Assembly: GCA_012064415.1 (NCBI GenBank)
Contig: SSNU01000075.1
Location: 618,148 to 682,147, forward strand
Length of the DNA stretch: 64,000 nucleotides
DNA from: Gyrodactylus bullatarudis
Lineage: Eukaryota; Platyhelminthes; Monogenea; Gyrodactylidea; Gyrodactylidae
Reading direction: 5' to 3'
Part shown: positions 48,154-59,116 of the stretch, one piece after another
How positions within the stretch are numbered: position 1 is the stretch's first letter
Layout of the letters: each line of letters opens with the position of its first letter
Translations under genes and position numbers: made by a program
The notes under the pieces: model-generated
The model's database searches: none
The model's input: the letters and a program-made list of their open reading frames with translations, nothing else
Told to the model about the DNA's origin: nothing

Positions 48154-48580
48154 TCCAGTAACTTATCTGAATTATCAAGATTTTTTGGAATCTAGATCAT
48201 GAGGCCCACTTTCACGATATGGAGAAATAAAATTTTGTTTATTTTAAATCTCGAGTTATGTGTCAAACATCCATTTTTCGAACTTTGATTCGAAAAATTT
48301 TGCTGTTTTCAAAGTGAGAAAGTGATTTTTACGATCACGATTGGACAAAAAAATGAACAATGCTGAATCAGATTTTGAGAATCGTCTGAAAATAAAATTT
48401 TGTTTTCCAATAAAATTTATTAAGACTCAGTCATGATCATCCAAACCATAAGGTTTAATAAATTTTATTATAAAACTGATTGTTGTTTTACGATAATTTT
48501 TACTGCTTGAAAACTGATAAAAATTTGATGATCCAAAGATCCCTGAATAAAGAAGAATTTATCGAAAGTTTTATGGTTAT

Positions 48581-48710
48581 TTTTTTTTGTTAGAATAAAA
48601 ATCTATATTGAGATAATGGTAATACAAATGGTATGTACAAAATGGTATAATAAATAATTTTGGTTATTTATGTAGCATATAAAGAAAATACTATTAAATG
48701 TAATTAAAAT
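48581..48710 (-). mobile_element. LINE 3' tail, minus strand
   Basis: The T-run followed by GTTAGAATAAAAATCTATAT is the complement of the family 3' end. The segment extends roughly to 48710 and lacks coding sequence. Confidence 0.65.
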
Positions 48711-48754
48711 GTTCACAAAAATGGGAATTGGCGCTAACTCGAGATTTGAAATGT

Positions 48755-48838
48755 ATATAAAGCTAGTTAATATGAAGATGGGAAAATGAGAATTTTGTAG
48801 AAATCATAAATTCCCATCTTCATCTCTTCTAACTAGGT
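48755..48838. repeat. Minimal foldback of the AGCTAGTTAATATGAAGATG family
   Basis: Left end AAAGCTAGTTAATATGAAGA and right end CCCATCTTCATCTCTTCTAA with little between. It follows, from 48170, internal sequence of the larger foldbacks, so it may be the collapsed end of a rearranged copy. Confidence 0.55.
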
Positions 48839-49234
48839 GTTGTCAACAAGCATCTTAAGATTTTTCACGATTCTCTTCAATGCTCTAATTTCAATCACAC
48901 TCCAAGTAAGCGGATTAAAAATTTGATAAAACTCCATCTGAAATGTACATAATATCTATGCCTAGTGTTAGGATTAGATTTTTTAAAATTCAATTTTGGG
49001 GACAAGAAAATTAAAATAATTTACAAAAAACCTAAATCACAATTTGGATTACACAAACCAATCAAACCAAAATTCTCTAGTTAGTTAAATCTATACTAAC
49101 TTATCAAAATTTAACTCTTCAAAGTCACTTCTTTATCCCAGCCTTCATAAATCTTATCTTTTATTATCGAATATTTGTTTAACGAAATTTCCGACTGTCT
49201 CCAACTCAAGTAGAAGAAATAGTGAGGTTTGATT

Positions 49235-49815
49235 ATAGGGATAATTAAAAAAACAAATGGACCATTTTCATATTTTACAAAAACAAATGGATATACCAGA
49301 CTTAATTTCATAAACAAATGTATGTTTCACATTTTCCCCAAAAACAAATGGACACACCTTTGTATATTTCATGAACAAATGGACACATCGTTGTGTATTT
49401 CATTAAAAAATGGAAATTCCTCATTTAAAAATATATATTGGTCCACATAAATAGGAGTTGTGTATCAATTTCTTATTCAAAACATGCTCGAGTTTGGTTT
49501 TTTTCTAAAGCGTAGCTGACGTCTAAAGATCGCTCTTCACGATTACTTTATCAAGCTATCTAAACCCATAAAGTATGATAAAAGCTGCTCAACATTCTAT
49601 GCGCCGCGGTAATATGTAATGGGGAAAATTGTCAATTCAGAGCCAGATTCTACATAAGGTCAGATTCTTTGTTTTGCCCTGAAGTAAACTTATTTTCTTA
49701 CATATTTTAGAATGATTTAAAAACAGATCTGAATATGATAGAGTTTAAGCAATATGTTTTGAATAAGAAATTGATACACAACTATACAAAGGTGTGTCCA
49801 TTTGTAATTATCCCT
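49235..49815. mobile_element. Foldback element with a tandem-repeat arm
   Basis: Outer ends AGGGATAATTA (49237) and TAATTATCCCT (49805), and inner arms GTGTATCAATTTCTTATTCA (49460) and its complement (49755-49780). The left arm has been expanded by tandem copies of a unit beginning ACAAATGGA. The right arm carries the unit once. No protein is encoded; the apparent 73-codon frame in the arm simply reads through the tandem units. Confidence 0.7.
49253..49412 (+). repeat. Tandem repeat, about 30.5-bp unit, five to six copies
   Basis: ACAAATG recurs at about 49253, 49283, 49314, 49344 and 49375, with a degenerate sixth near 49406. Units read ACAAATGGACACAYCNTTGT then GTATTTCAT. It lies wholly within the left arm of the surrounding foldback element. 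Confidence 0.75.
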
Positions 49816-51041
49816 TGATTATAATTATGAGGCTACAAGGCTAATATTCAAAAAATTTCAAGAGATTTTGAACTATCGAATTTTTATTGATTTTCAAGTA
49901 ATGAAAAAGATAAAAGATAGACCTTAGAAAATAAATCAAAAAATAACTGTAGATTACGAATATTCGATTGCCTGCATTTTAGTTTAGTAGCCAAAAAATG
50001 ACAATATATAACTTTGCTTTCAAAACCAAATCCACATTCAGAATCAGCGTATAGTTACAAATTTTCTAATTTGGGTGATAAAAAAACTTTTTTTGAGTCC
50101 TTCAAATTGTAATTTAGAACGTTTTATATTTATAATTTTAACTTGAATTCATATTATTTCTTTACATAAAGTTGTAAAAATGACTTAAATTTTACTAAAA
50201 TTGTTTTTTCATTAGCTCAAAACGAAATTTCTCTTATTTTTCATGAATATTACAATTTTGATAGGTCAAAAAACGTTTTAAATTTAAAAATTTTCACAAT
50301 TTCATCTTTTTCCAGAACCATGGGATTATATTTAAATACTTGAAGATTAGTTTTTTTATATCGATGGGCGATTTAAGTAATTTTGCAAAATTTCATCCTA
50401 GCCTAATATTTATCCACTGATTAGTTAGTAACACTCAATTATCTTAGAAAAAACAAATAAGACTCCAATTCAACATCAAAGAAAGGGAGATGATTAATAA
50501 TCAGTGATCTTTTGCAATAAAAGAAATTCCATAGCTTCTTCTGTCCCTTCTCAGACTATCCATATTTATCTATTTGTAATTAATTTTTTTACTTTATTAA
50601 TATTTAATTAGCAGATCAATCCCGGACATAACGAGAATCAAAGTTGGTACTCTTGAACATATAAAATGATGAATCCATCGGAAAATTTGATTCGGAATTT
50701 TTTGAAGAAAAATTTAAAAGAAACATACAGCAATGTTATTTATTTCAACAAATGTGAGTTAAATGATCTGAATTCCAAGCCATCTTCAACCCTACGAGAC
50801 GATAAGAAAACCAATCGAGAAAAATGACTTGAAATTCTAAGTGATGATGAAAATATTATGTTCTCATGTAAAAATCATAGAATCACAATTACTACTAGAG
50901 TACTTGATTAAAATATTGAAAAGATTGATGATATTTGATTTTAATGTATAAACTTGTTACACTAAACTTCCTAGAAAATGTTTAATCCGAAAAATAATCG
51001 ATCGAAATATTTTTACCTGATTACTCACGAGTACGATCATG
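49816..51041. other. No recognised gene
   Basis: AT-rich spacer. AACCCTACGAGACGATAAGAAAA at 50793 echoes AACCCTATCGAGACGATAAG at 17751, a short dispersed word. Nothing else is supported. Confidence 0.4.
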
Positions 51042-52773
51042 GGCTAAATTAGAGAACGTTTGCCCCCCTCCTTATATTTTTATATGGGTAACCAAACGCA
51101 AAAGTTTTATTCAAATATTAATAAGCATTTCGAATACTATCCAAAAACCACCATTAGATGGCGATAACACAACTATAAATTTTTTTCTTATTTTGCTCAA
51201 AAATCGTCTTCAAAATCAAATTTACACGAAAATGTATCAAATTTAAACTAAATTATAGATTAGTTATTGAGTTTTGTTTATTTCTTATTCACCGCATGCT
51301 TTATGAAATTATTAAAAATCAAAATAGTAGAAACTATGATCGACTATGTATAATGTTAATCACATCGTATCTTTATCTTTCCAAATATGTTGATGACTTA
51401 GTATTTTAATTATCAATATATATGCTATACTTATTAACTATTACTTATTTCTATATAAACTCTAATCATTTTCATAAGTTTTCAAATACTTAGTTAGTAA
51501 AGAAAAAGTTAATTAATGTACAAATTTATTCAAGAGGATATATCTCATTAATCGCTAAAATAGTAGCTGAAATCAAGCTTGATCTGTATTTTCTCTTGAA
51601 AAGATACTGACATAGGTAGGAATCTAATAAATTCTTTCTTTTGTTGGTAACCGCATTACAATCACGCTTTGCAGCACCCCAAATTGATTCGATTCTCTGG
51701 GTGTGGTGCCCAGTAGTATTAACGAATTCATACTTGTGGCACACAGTATGATGCTGATAACCTTCGTTCTGTAAGGTTCTATAAGACATATGCTCATCAG
51801 AAATTATGATAGAGCCAGGAAGGATTCGTTCTTTTATTATTGCCAGCAACGTAACTCGCTTCCGATCAGGGACTGTTTGCATGAAGGCTTCTCCTGTCTT
51901 ATCAATACCTCCAAAGACCCAAACATCTTGATTACGAAGAATAGTACCACAATTATACTTTCTTTTAACAAAATGCGATTCGTCAATTTGGACTTCAACT
52001 CCTTTACCTCCGATTTTGACATTATCCCTTAGAATTTTATCAGCGAAAACATCACGAACAAAGTTCCTCCAGTCTACAGCGGTTTTTTCTGTGATGTCAA
52101 GCTGCTGCATCATGTTCTTAGTATTGTCAGATTTTGTGTCGACCATTAAGATAATTTGAAGTATTTTCCAAATATCTAACTTGGAATATTCGAAGAAAGT
52201 GCCTAGAATAAATCAAATAAATAGAAAATTACCAATACGAACAGATTGATGGAACTTGCACTTAGGACATCTGAAAACTACCTTGTCTTTTGCTGCTTTG
52301 AGATTTTGTAGATTTAGGAATCTATCAATTCCCGAACAAGTGTGGGGAACTGAGGTAGCAATTAAATTGAGACGCTGACATAAAAGAACTATCTCCTTTG
52401 GGTCATTCATATAAACAGCTATAGCATTACAGCAAAGTTTATCAACATTATCCATAGTTATGTCTTTAATGTCGATCATAGTTTCTACTATTTTGATTTT
52501 TAATAATTTCATAAAGCATGCGGTGAATAAGAAATAAACAAAACTCAATACCTAATCTATAATTTAGTTTAAATTTGATACATTTTCGTGTAAATTTGAT
52601 TTTGAAGACGATTTTTGAGCAAAATAAGAAAAAAATTTATAGTTGTGTTATCGCCATCTAATGGTGGTTTTTGGATAGTATTCGAAATGCTTATTAATAT
52701 TTGAATAAAACTTTTGCGTTTGGTTACCCATATAAAAATATAAGGAGGGGGGCAAACGTTCTCTAATTTAGCC
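51042..52773 (-). mobile_element. ISXO2/Merlin-like DNA transposon, very young
   Basis: Two long terminal inverted repeats, 51042-51344 and 52471-52773, 303 bp each, start GGCTAAATTAGAGAACGTTT and differ at one position by my base-by-base reading (GATTAGT against GATTAGG). Between them is an apparently complete transposase. The arms include the first codons of the transposase frame. No flanking target duplication is obvious: the left neighbour reads CGATCATG and the right TCCTCTTT. Near identity of the arms implies recent insertion or arm conversion. A related solo end is at 48.1 kb and a transposase scrap at 31.2 kb. Confidence 0.9.
51526..52548 (-). CDS. ISXO2-like (IS1595-type) transposase, apparent 30-nt intron
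   Basis: Transposase of the surrounding element. Exons 52233-52548 and 51526-52202 join to 330 residues. The N-terminal part carries a CxxC finger (RCPKCKF). The catalytic DDE-like part shows VQIDESHFVKRKYNCG, SIIISDEHMSY and HTQRIESIWGAAK, as in ISXO2/IS1595 domains. The 30 nt at 52203-52232 begin GTAATTTT and end TTCTAG, contain an in-frame stop and interrupt the conserved run HQSVRIGTFFEYSKLDIWK. Removing them restores it without frame change. The start is uncertain: the first Met lies in the terminal repeat, and internal Met codons (MIDIKDI, MDNVDKL) are alternatives. If the insert is not spliced, the gene would be split by a premature stop. Confidence 0.8.
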
Positions 52774-53735
52774 TCCTCTTTTAATATTATCCTAATGAAA
52801 AAATTAAATACTTAAAATCTCACAATTCGAAGGTACTTTTGTACAAACTTTCTTGTACATCTATGCGTGTAAGATTGTTAAAACTATCTACATTTCTTTA
52901 AAATCATGATCATTAAAGCTGTATAAATATCAAAAGTAACAAGATTATCTGAATTACCCAGGGATTCTTGTGACTATAAATACACAATTTATGGCTCTTT
53001 TATTGATAAAATAGAAACAAGATTTCATCGATTTTAAAATTGTCAGGCATTTCAAGATTTACCTTGGGAATTTGATGTATTTATACTTATTAATTCATCG
53101 TTAAAATTTCATCATAGAGTATGTTATCCTTAATCTGGAGAATATAATGTTTCTTACGTTTTCATTCATTCATCTCTCTTGCGTGAATTGTATTTATCCA
53201 TTTCAGATAATTTACCCTCGTGAAACATGATGGACGTTCAAATCTAAGGGAAATTCTTTTGTTTAAAACAAAATAATTATCTCTCCCAGTAATAATAAGG
53301 AAAACTAATTAGTTTTATAATGGAACTGCACGTAATTTATTTCATAAGAAAATCGGGCAAAAAATTTTTATGATAAAAACCCTGATCGAGATGAAATCCA
53401 ATCTCTTCGAAGGTAAAGCTATTTGAAATGAAGGTGAGAATTTACTATTTTAATATATCCAATCACACTTTTGACTGATAAATTCTGATATTGATCGGTA
53501 TCAATCGTCTTCCATTCTTCTTATTGACTTGATGTATTTGTTTCCTTTCTTATTTTATGAAATCAAACAAATACACCAATAGCGTTAGGCTTCTTTACTA
53601 ATATTGAAAAACTGCCCACTAGGGATAGATTTTTCAATTTTATTTTCCCTGAGTGAAAATGTGGTTCAGAATGAATTTTTGATTCGAACTATTTAAATCA
53701 AATTCAGAAAATTTTTCATCATGTTAATTCAATTA
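52774..53735. other. No recognised gene
   Basis: Spacer. TAAAGCTATTTGAAATGAAG at 53415 resembles a foldback-family end, with no partner. Nothing else is seen. Confidence 0.4.
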
Positions 53736-53774
53736 ACACTGCTGATGAAGCTTTAAGAAATACGTATTCAGTGT
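53736..53774 (+). ncRNA. Hammerhead-like motif, family B copy 4
   Basis: ACACTG (53736-53741), CTGATGA (53742-53748), an 8-nt arm AGCTTTAA, GAAA (53757-53760), TACGTA, TT, CAGTGT (53769-53774). Stem I is six perfect pairs, both core boxes are exact, and stem III is the palindrome ATACGTAT. The arm meant for stem II does not pair, which is the main objection. It has the strongest stem I in the window. Confidence 0.5.
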
Positions 53775-53989
53775 AAATAAAACTCTTGTTTTTTAATACT
53801 TCAAATAATTTCTAAATGCAAATAAGTGGATTTTCGGACGTATATACAAAATTACGTGAATCTCTGGTATATATATTTATATAATGTTAATTATGATGAA
53901 CATATTTAAAGTTTTTAACTGTAATTAAAACTACAATTAGAATATATATCATATCGAGATTCTCGAAAGTTTCAATATAGTTTGCTAAC

Positions 53990-54130
53990 TAAATCAATAA
54001 GATTAAAATGCAAACTGAAAAAAACACCAAAACTCTCCAATAGCAAAAGTGGAGAGAAAAGTGAAAAAGCTCACATTAGCCAAGGTAGTTGAAGATTATA
54101 GGAATAGTTTTTTTAAGCATTCGACTAAAT
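53990..54130 (-). repeat. Inverted copy of the 39.06-kb repeat
   Basis: On the minus strand it reads AACTATTCCTATAATCTTCA, then ACTACCTTGGCTAATGTGAG, then TTTTCACTTTTCTCTCCACT, nearly the same as 39058-39170. A third, diverged copy is at 39500-39590. In both places a family B motif lies within about 300 bp, so the repeat and motif travel together. Confidence 0.75.
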
Positions 54131-54325
54131 TCTAGAAAAGGAACACTAATTTTGAGAAACTCCTCTTATTATTCTTATTTTGGGAACTTGCTCACTAATT
54201 TTGTCAATGTCTCCTCTAATATCGATAAATTTTCCACTAATTTCGTAAAATGACTATAACCTTTTCGGTGCCGATAAACACTTGTGTCTATTTTTCAATT
54301 AGTTATCAGTTTGGCAGATTTCTGA

Positions 54326-54625
54326 ATGACTATAAGTCTTCTCTTCAAGTTTTATGCTAGATCTGTGGTTGAATACTGCTCCCCAGTTTGGAACTCTTCT
54401 TCGATCAGTTCAGCTCTAAACTTTGATTTGATCCAGAAAAGATTTATAAAATTTATCCGTCATTGCCATCCAAATTCAGCCCTCGAAGTTGATCTATTAC
54501 GCCACAGACGCCTCGCTAGATCTATAGTTCTATGTGATAAAAGATTTGATACCCTATGGAATAAAGCTCATTCTAATCCGAGAACCAGAGAAAGACCAAG
54601 GCGCATTAAACCTAAATATGTTTAA
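54326..54625 (+). pseudogene. C-terminal fragment of another LINE ORF2
   Basis: The frame reads SLLFKFYARSVVEYCSPVWN, then FDLIQKRFIKFIRHCHPN, then RPRRIKPKYV and stop. The YCSPVWN then Q-R-F-T/K-x-x block is the thumb-to-C-terminal region of Jockey/RTE-like reverse transcriptases. The catalytic part is absent. It belongs to a different LINE lineage from the 60-kb element. Confidence 0.65.
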
Positions 54626-54735
54626 AATATGAAGAATATTCATCTGTTAGACAGAAAACCATTTTTCTTTAACGATTTTCCATAAATATTGGTCATTTTG
54701 TGCCAAATATATTTATTCTATACTATTCTAGAATA

Positions 54736-54845
54736 TTGTTTGCTTGCTACCTGACTATGTTGATATCTGGCTTGTATTGATCAATCTGTAAAAAAGGTAA
54801 AGGAAAAGAAGAGTGTAGTATTTCTTAAAAAATAAAGGGTTTCCT
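54736..54845 (+). repeat. Penelope-linked repeat block, copy 2
   Basis: Contains TGACTATGTTGATATCTGGC and AGTGTAGTATTTCTTAAAAA, matching 12018-12118. It is immediately followed by the Penelope-like element and may be part of its terminal repeat or of an older neighbouring copy. Confidence 0.55.
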
Positions 54846-54861
54846 GTTTATCTGTCTGTAT

Positions 54862-56432
54862 TTGTATGTTATTAAGTTTTTCCAATTTCTTATTCTCGGA
54901 GTTTTATTTTATTTGCGTGGTATTTTATTTAAAATAAATGATATATATAATATATATATTATATATATATTCGAGAAATTGATGCCCCTGAGAAACGAAG
55001 TTTGTCGGTATTCAGTGTCCAACTCGAAAGACGTGGTAAGGAAACTTAGAGAGATCAATTTAGAAGATGGGAAGATGGCCTCGTTTGATGTTGTTTCTCT
55101 CTTTACAAATGTCCCAGTCAAAGAAACGGTAAACTTTATTCTGGATCAGATAGCTAAATACCCTTCACTTTGTAGCATTCCTGCGAACACAGTAAGGAAC
55201 TTGGTTTTTATGACGGTACAAAACATTGATTTCAAGTTTGGAGGAACCTATTACAAGCAGATCGATGGAGTTGCAATGGGAAGTCCAATTGGCCCTCTCT
55301 TAGCAGATATGTTTCTTGCCTATTTAGAACAAGGTCCAATGCTACAATTGATCAACAATTCCCGACTGTACATGAGGTACTTGGATGATACGTTCCTACT
55401 GCTCAACAATGATGAAGATCTCGATGAAATTTGAAGTTCACAAACGAAATTGAGAAGGAGAAAACCCTAAGTTTCCTTGAACTAGAAATTGTGCGAGATG
55501 GTCCATGTGCAAAGACAAAGATACACAGGAAAATGAATGCTCCCACTCAGTTCTTGCCCTTTCATAGCTTCTCGCCAAAAGAAACCAAGAAAAGTGTTGT
55601 GAGTAATGCTTTTCTTTCAATAGAGCGACTGGTTTCGACAGAATATGTGAAAGACGAGAGATCAAAACTGAAAAATCTCTTGAAACGAGATGGATATCCA
55701 GACAGTTTCATCGAGAAGCATTCCCATCCTAAAGACAATCACAAAGTCGAAGAGGAAAAGGAGAAACCAATTGTCCTGGTCCTTCCATTTAAAGGCGATA
55801 CAAGCAAAACTGTAGTGAACAGCAAGCTTATGAACATCACGAAGCGAACATTTCCTGGATACAAATTGAAGCTAATCCAACGCACTTCAAAATTGTTAAA
55901 GGGTCGTAACAAAGATTTCATCCCAAAACTGAAGCAAAGAGGTGTGATCTACCAGTTCACTTGTTCTTGTGGATCAACTTATGTCGGTCAAACAACTCGA
56001 TCCCTTGGTGAGAGAGTCAATGAACATTTGAATCCGAAGCACGCCAGTTCAGTCCAAGCTCATATCAGAGAAACAGGCCACACAGCAGATGAATCCAATT
56101 TCAAAATCCTCTATCAGGTCAACCCGGGTGAACCTTGCAAAGTGAGAGCGACAAATCTCGAAAGCGCGGAGAAACACTTCATTAACAAGCTGAAGCCGGA
56201 CTTGTGCGTGCAAAAGATGATGGCAATGAAATTAGGTTTCAAAGGCCGAGAAGTTCATATAAAGAGGAAACAAATTTCAAAGATTTATGAGGTCCTGAAC
56301 CCAATCGGCAAACCAACAATCAGTTCTACACAGATTGAAACTAGGGATGAACCTGAAAACAACGAGAAGTTGACAACAGTCAATAATCATCTATCTCTAG
56401 TGCAATGCAGTGGCCCAGTTACAATTACATAA
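54862..56432 (+). pseudogene. Penelope-like retroelement: RT plus GIY-YIG, one break
   Basis: Reverse transcriptase fused to a GIY-YIG nicking endonuclease, the Penelope-like architecture. RT motifs: MASFDVVSLFTNVP, IDGVAMGSPIGPLLADM and the catalytic MRYLDDTFLL (about 55376-55405). The frame stops after NDEDLDEI at 55434 and resumes at once in another frame with KFTNEIEKEKTLSFLELEI, consistent with a short deletion of the linking residues. The endonuclease shows GVIYQFTCSCGSTYVGQTTR, then RVNEHL, and later LESAEKHFINKLKPDL. The N-terminal RT fingers are missing or rearranged, since the frame starts just before EVCRYSVSNSKDVVRKLREI. A diverged lysine-rich frame follows to 56615. Probably recently inactivated. 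Confidence 0.85.
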
Positions 56433-56712
56433 TTGGATAAATGTGAAACCATCGAGAAGTCAACAACAGTTGATAATCAGATTAAAAGCCAACCTGTAAT
56501 TAGCGAGCTCAGAAATGGAAAGACACACCCAACAACGAGGAGAAAACGGGACAGACATAGCGGAGAACTGCAAATTACAACTTTTATCAAAAAGCAAAAA
56601 CAATTATCAGATTGAAAGAAAAATCAATTTGCAGTGAATCAACCTCCCACCCTCATTCCTTCAGAGCAATCAATCAACCGATATTGACCTATGGAAGGGC
56701 ACGAATTTATGC

Positions 56713-57045
56713 ATTTTTTTTTGTTAGACAAGTTTATTTTTGAAAAGAAAATATAAATATATAAAATAAAATGTAAATCTGTTCATAAGTGTTCATAATG
56801 GTCAATACAATCTATCTGTTTTTGTAGGCAAAGCAAATTGTTTTTTTTTTTTAATAAGAAATAAAATGCTAATAAATCTGTAAGAAATTCGTTAATCATC
56901 TGGCTTTTGAAGATGAGAATAAAGAAGAGACATGGAATAGTCTAATTTTGATCTTATGTGGGACATAATTTGTTTTAAATTTGTAAGATTTTCACACTCG
57001 GCCAATTCAAATTTTGAATAAATAGAACTCATGTGTTTTGAACTC
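56713..57045 (-). mobile_element. LINE 3' fragment, minus strand
   Basis: The T-run plus GTTAGACAAGTTTATTTTTG at 56713 is the complement of the family 3' end. The minus-strand frame ends CENLTNLKQIMSHIRSKLDY, then SMSLLYSHLQKPDD, aligning with the C-terminus of the 60-kb LINE ORF2. It is inserted against, or has replaced, the N-terminal part of the MULE that follows. Confidence 0.8.
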
Positions 57046-58212
57046 ATTTTTACTTCTGGAAAGTTTCCTGAAATGGAACACAGAGAAAAATTCAAATTTG
57101 ACTAAGAACGGTGAGGAGCTTGATTCTGCATTCTTATGTTTAAATATCTCTTCAAAAGCTTTTCAAAATGCCTTGCCTATCATTGCTTTGGATGGATGTC
57201 ATTTTCATTTCTCTACCAATTACATACCTCTAATCGCAACAGGACTCGATGGAAATAACAAAATATATCCTATCGCAATCGCTATTGTTGGTTCTGAATG
57301 CGAATCAACTTGGTCATATTTTCTTACTCATCTCGATAGAAGCCTAAATTTGCAAAGTGTTGAAAATCTTGTAATATTATCTGATCGAGAGAATGGCTTG
57401 GCTATTAGTATAGAAAGAATTTTGCCGAATGCTTTCCAATCATTTTGCCTCTTTCATATTGGAATATCAAAACCAAATTTCGAAAAGACATGAACAATTT
57501 ATTGTTTAGAGCTGCAAGATCCACAACTATAGAAAGTTTCGAGCTATGGAAGAAATTTAAAAAGATTGTATATCAATATATGAATATCTCTCAAATATTG
57601 ACCCGAAATTTTGGGCTGAGGTATTTTTTTCTGTTTGCAGATTTGGAAATTTGACTTCTAACATTGCCGAATCAACAAATTCATCTCTACTGGAATTGCG
57701 AAATAAGCATCCTTTTATCATGCCTTTATCAATATGTAAACAATGTCGGTCAATCGTTTTATGAACGTTTTATGCTCTATGCTGGAAAACCGGGAACATT
57801 TTCTGACTATTTCTCAAATTTGGTGAATCCTTTTGTCAAAGAATCAAAAACCTTAATAGTGCATCCAACAATTGAGTCAAAGGTATTCCGTGTGGGTAAG
57901 AACTCGACAAATGAGCTATTTAAAAACGTTAACCTTGGCGACTTCTCCTGCTCATGTGGATTCAAAAAACATAATGGATTTATTTGTGTTCATATCATTG
58001 CTGTCTTAAGTTTCATGAAATTAAGTATGGAGGAATATATTCCAAAAAACTACAAGCTGCGAGACCTGCAGAGTATGTATGCAAATCTTTTCAACTTTTG
58101 TGATTTGGATTTATTAGAACCAAATAATCTTGTACCGAAAAGTAATTCTCGTAAGAGAGGAAGACCTAAGAAAAAGAGGATACGTTCAATGGGAGAAAAA
58201 ATTTTAAAATAA
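57038..58212 (+). pseudogene. MULE transposase with SWIM finger, several frameshifts
   Basis: Mutator-like transposase. The first segment (57038-57493) has the catalytic LDGCHFHFST, IAIVGSECESTWSYF and SDRENGLA boxes and CLFH. It shifts frame near 57465 to NIKTKFRKDMNNLLFRAA, again near 57595-57610 to KFWAEVFFSVCRFGNL, then NIAESTNSSLLELR (third acidic region), and again near 57740 to FMLYAGKPGTFSDYFSNLV. The last segment has a SWIM zinc finger, FSCSCGFKKHNGFICVHIIA (about 57945-58005), and a basic tail SRKRGRPKKKRIR resembling an AT-hook. The N-terminus is replaced by a LINE fragment. It is inactive but fairly young. Confidence 0.85.
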
Positions 58213-58732
58213 ATTTTATATTTTTTATACGGAAATGATCAAAACTTGATATCTCTAGAGTAAACAAGTAGCCTCGAAAATAAATAGTAGTAGATATAGG
58301 GATTGCATGTATTATTATTTTGGTTCGTAGGTTATCTTAATATTGAAAAAAAATTGAGTTTAGATAAACAAAAATGAAACTGAGAGTGAAAATAAAAAAA
58401 ATAATGATACTGTAAGTTTAAAAAAACACCGGTCTATTATACTGTAACTGAAATAAACGAAAAAAATGATACTGTAAGTGTAAATTTCCCTTTTTATTTT
58501 AAATATACAAATCATTGTTATTGTCTATACTGATTTAATCATTTATTATGAATCCTTCAGTTTTATACGAAATTATTGAGCTAATCAAAATGAACCAATC
58601 AGAATCGAGAAAAATTGAGTGAAATCACTAATGAAAGAACCTTGAATAACATCTGAATCAGAAAAGGTAAATGGTCATGCGAGGTATAATTGGATCGAGG
58701 GATAAATTTTATTTTCTTTCCCCCATTAAAAT
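58213..58732. other. No recognised gene; short direct repeat
   Basis: ATGATACTGTAAGT recurs about 70 bp apart (58401 and 58468), in a stretch likely to be the far end of the MULE element. No clear inverted terminus was found. Confidence 0.35.
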
Positions 58733-59060
58733 TTTAGATTCTATCAAAATAAGATAGACTGTTGAACGGTTAAAACAAAAAAGTGCATGACATTTTTCGC
58801 TAATTTTTCATCGTTTTTCAACTTTAATACCAGGTTTGAGGATGATCCATTCCAAAACCACGTTTGAACTTATGAGCATCATATAGAAAATTTTACGCTC
58901 TTTCAAATGATATCAAATTTTACTCTGAAATGTCTAAGGATCAAGTCCTGATTATGAAAATTGTGTTATTTCGGTTTTTCGCGAATTGCACAAAAACTGA
59001 GCCACTTAGAAAATTTTTGGAAGCAGATTCGGAATCTGCGTAAAACTTTACACAATAATC
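58733..59060 (-). repeat. Dispersed repeat, inverted copy of 20376-20735
   Basis: Shares AAAAAGTGCATGACATTTTT, TTTTCGCGAATTGCACAAAA and AGCAGATTCGGAATCTGCGT with the 20.4-kb copy read on the other strand. Non-coding. Confidence 0.7.
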
Positions 59061-59116
59061 AGTTTTTCTGAAAAATTTATCGCAAAATCTTTTAAAAATT
59101 TTCCCCAATGTAATTA

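Noticed and set aside
49253..49412. CRISPR-like array of 30-bp units
   Set aside because: The units follow one another directly without unique spacers, the DNA is animal, and the array lies in a transposon arm.
49229..49450. 73-codon frame with repeating K-T-N-G-like text
   Set aside because: It is a readthrough of the roughly 30-bp tandem repeat in a foldback arm, not a gene.
54862..55000. Hammerhead motif expected next to the Penelope-like element
   Set aside because: I looked for CTGANGA followed by GAAA on both strands around 54.7-55.0 and 56.6-56.9 kb and found none that could fold.
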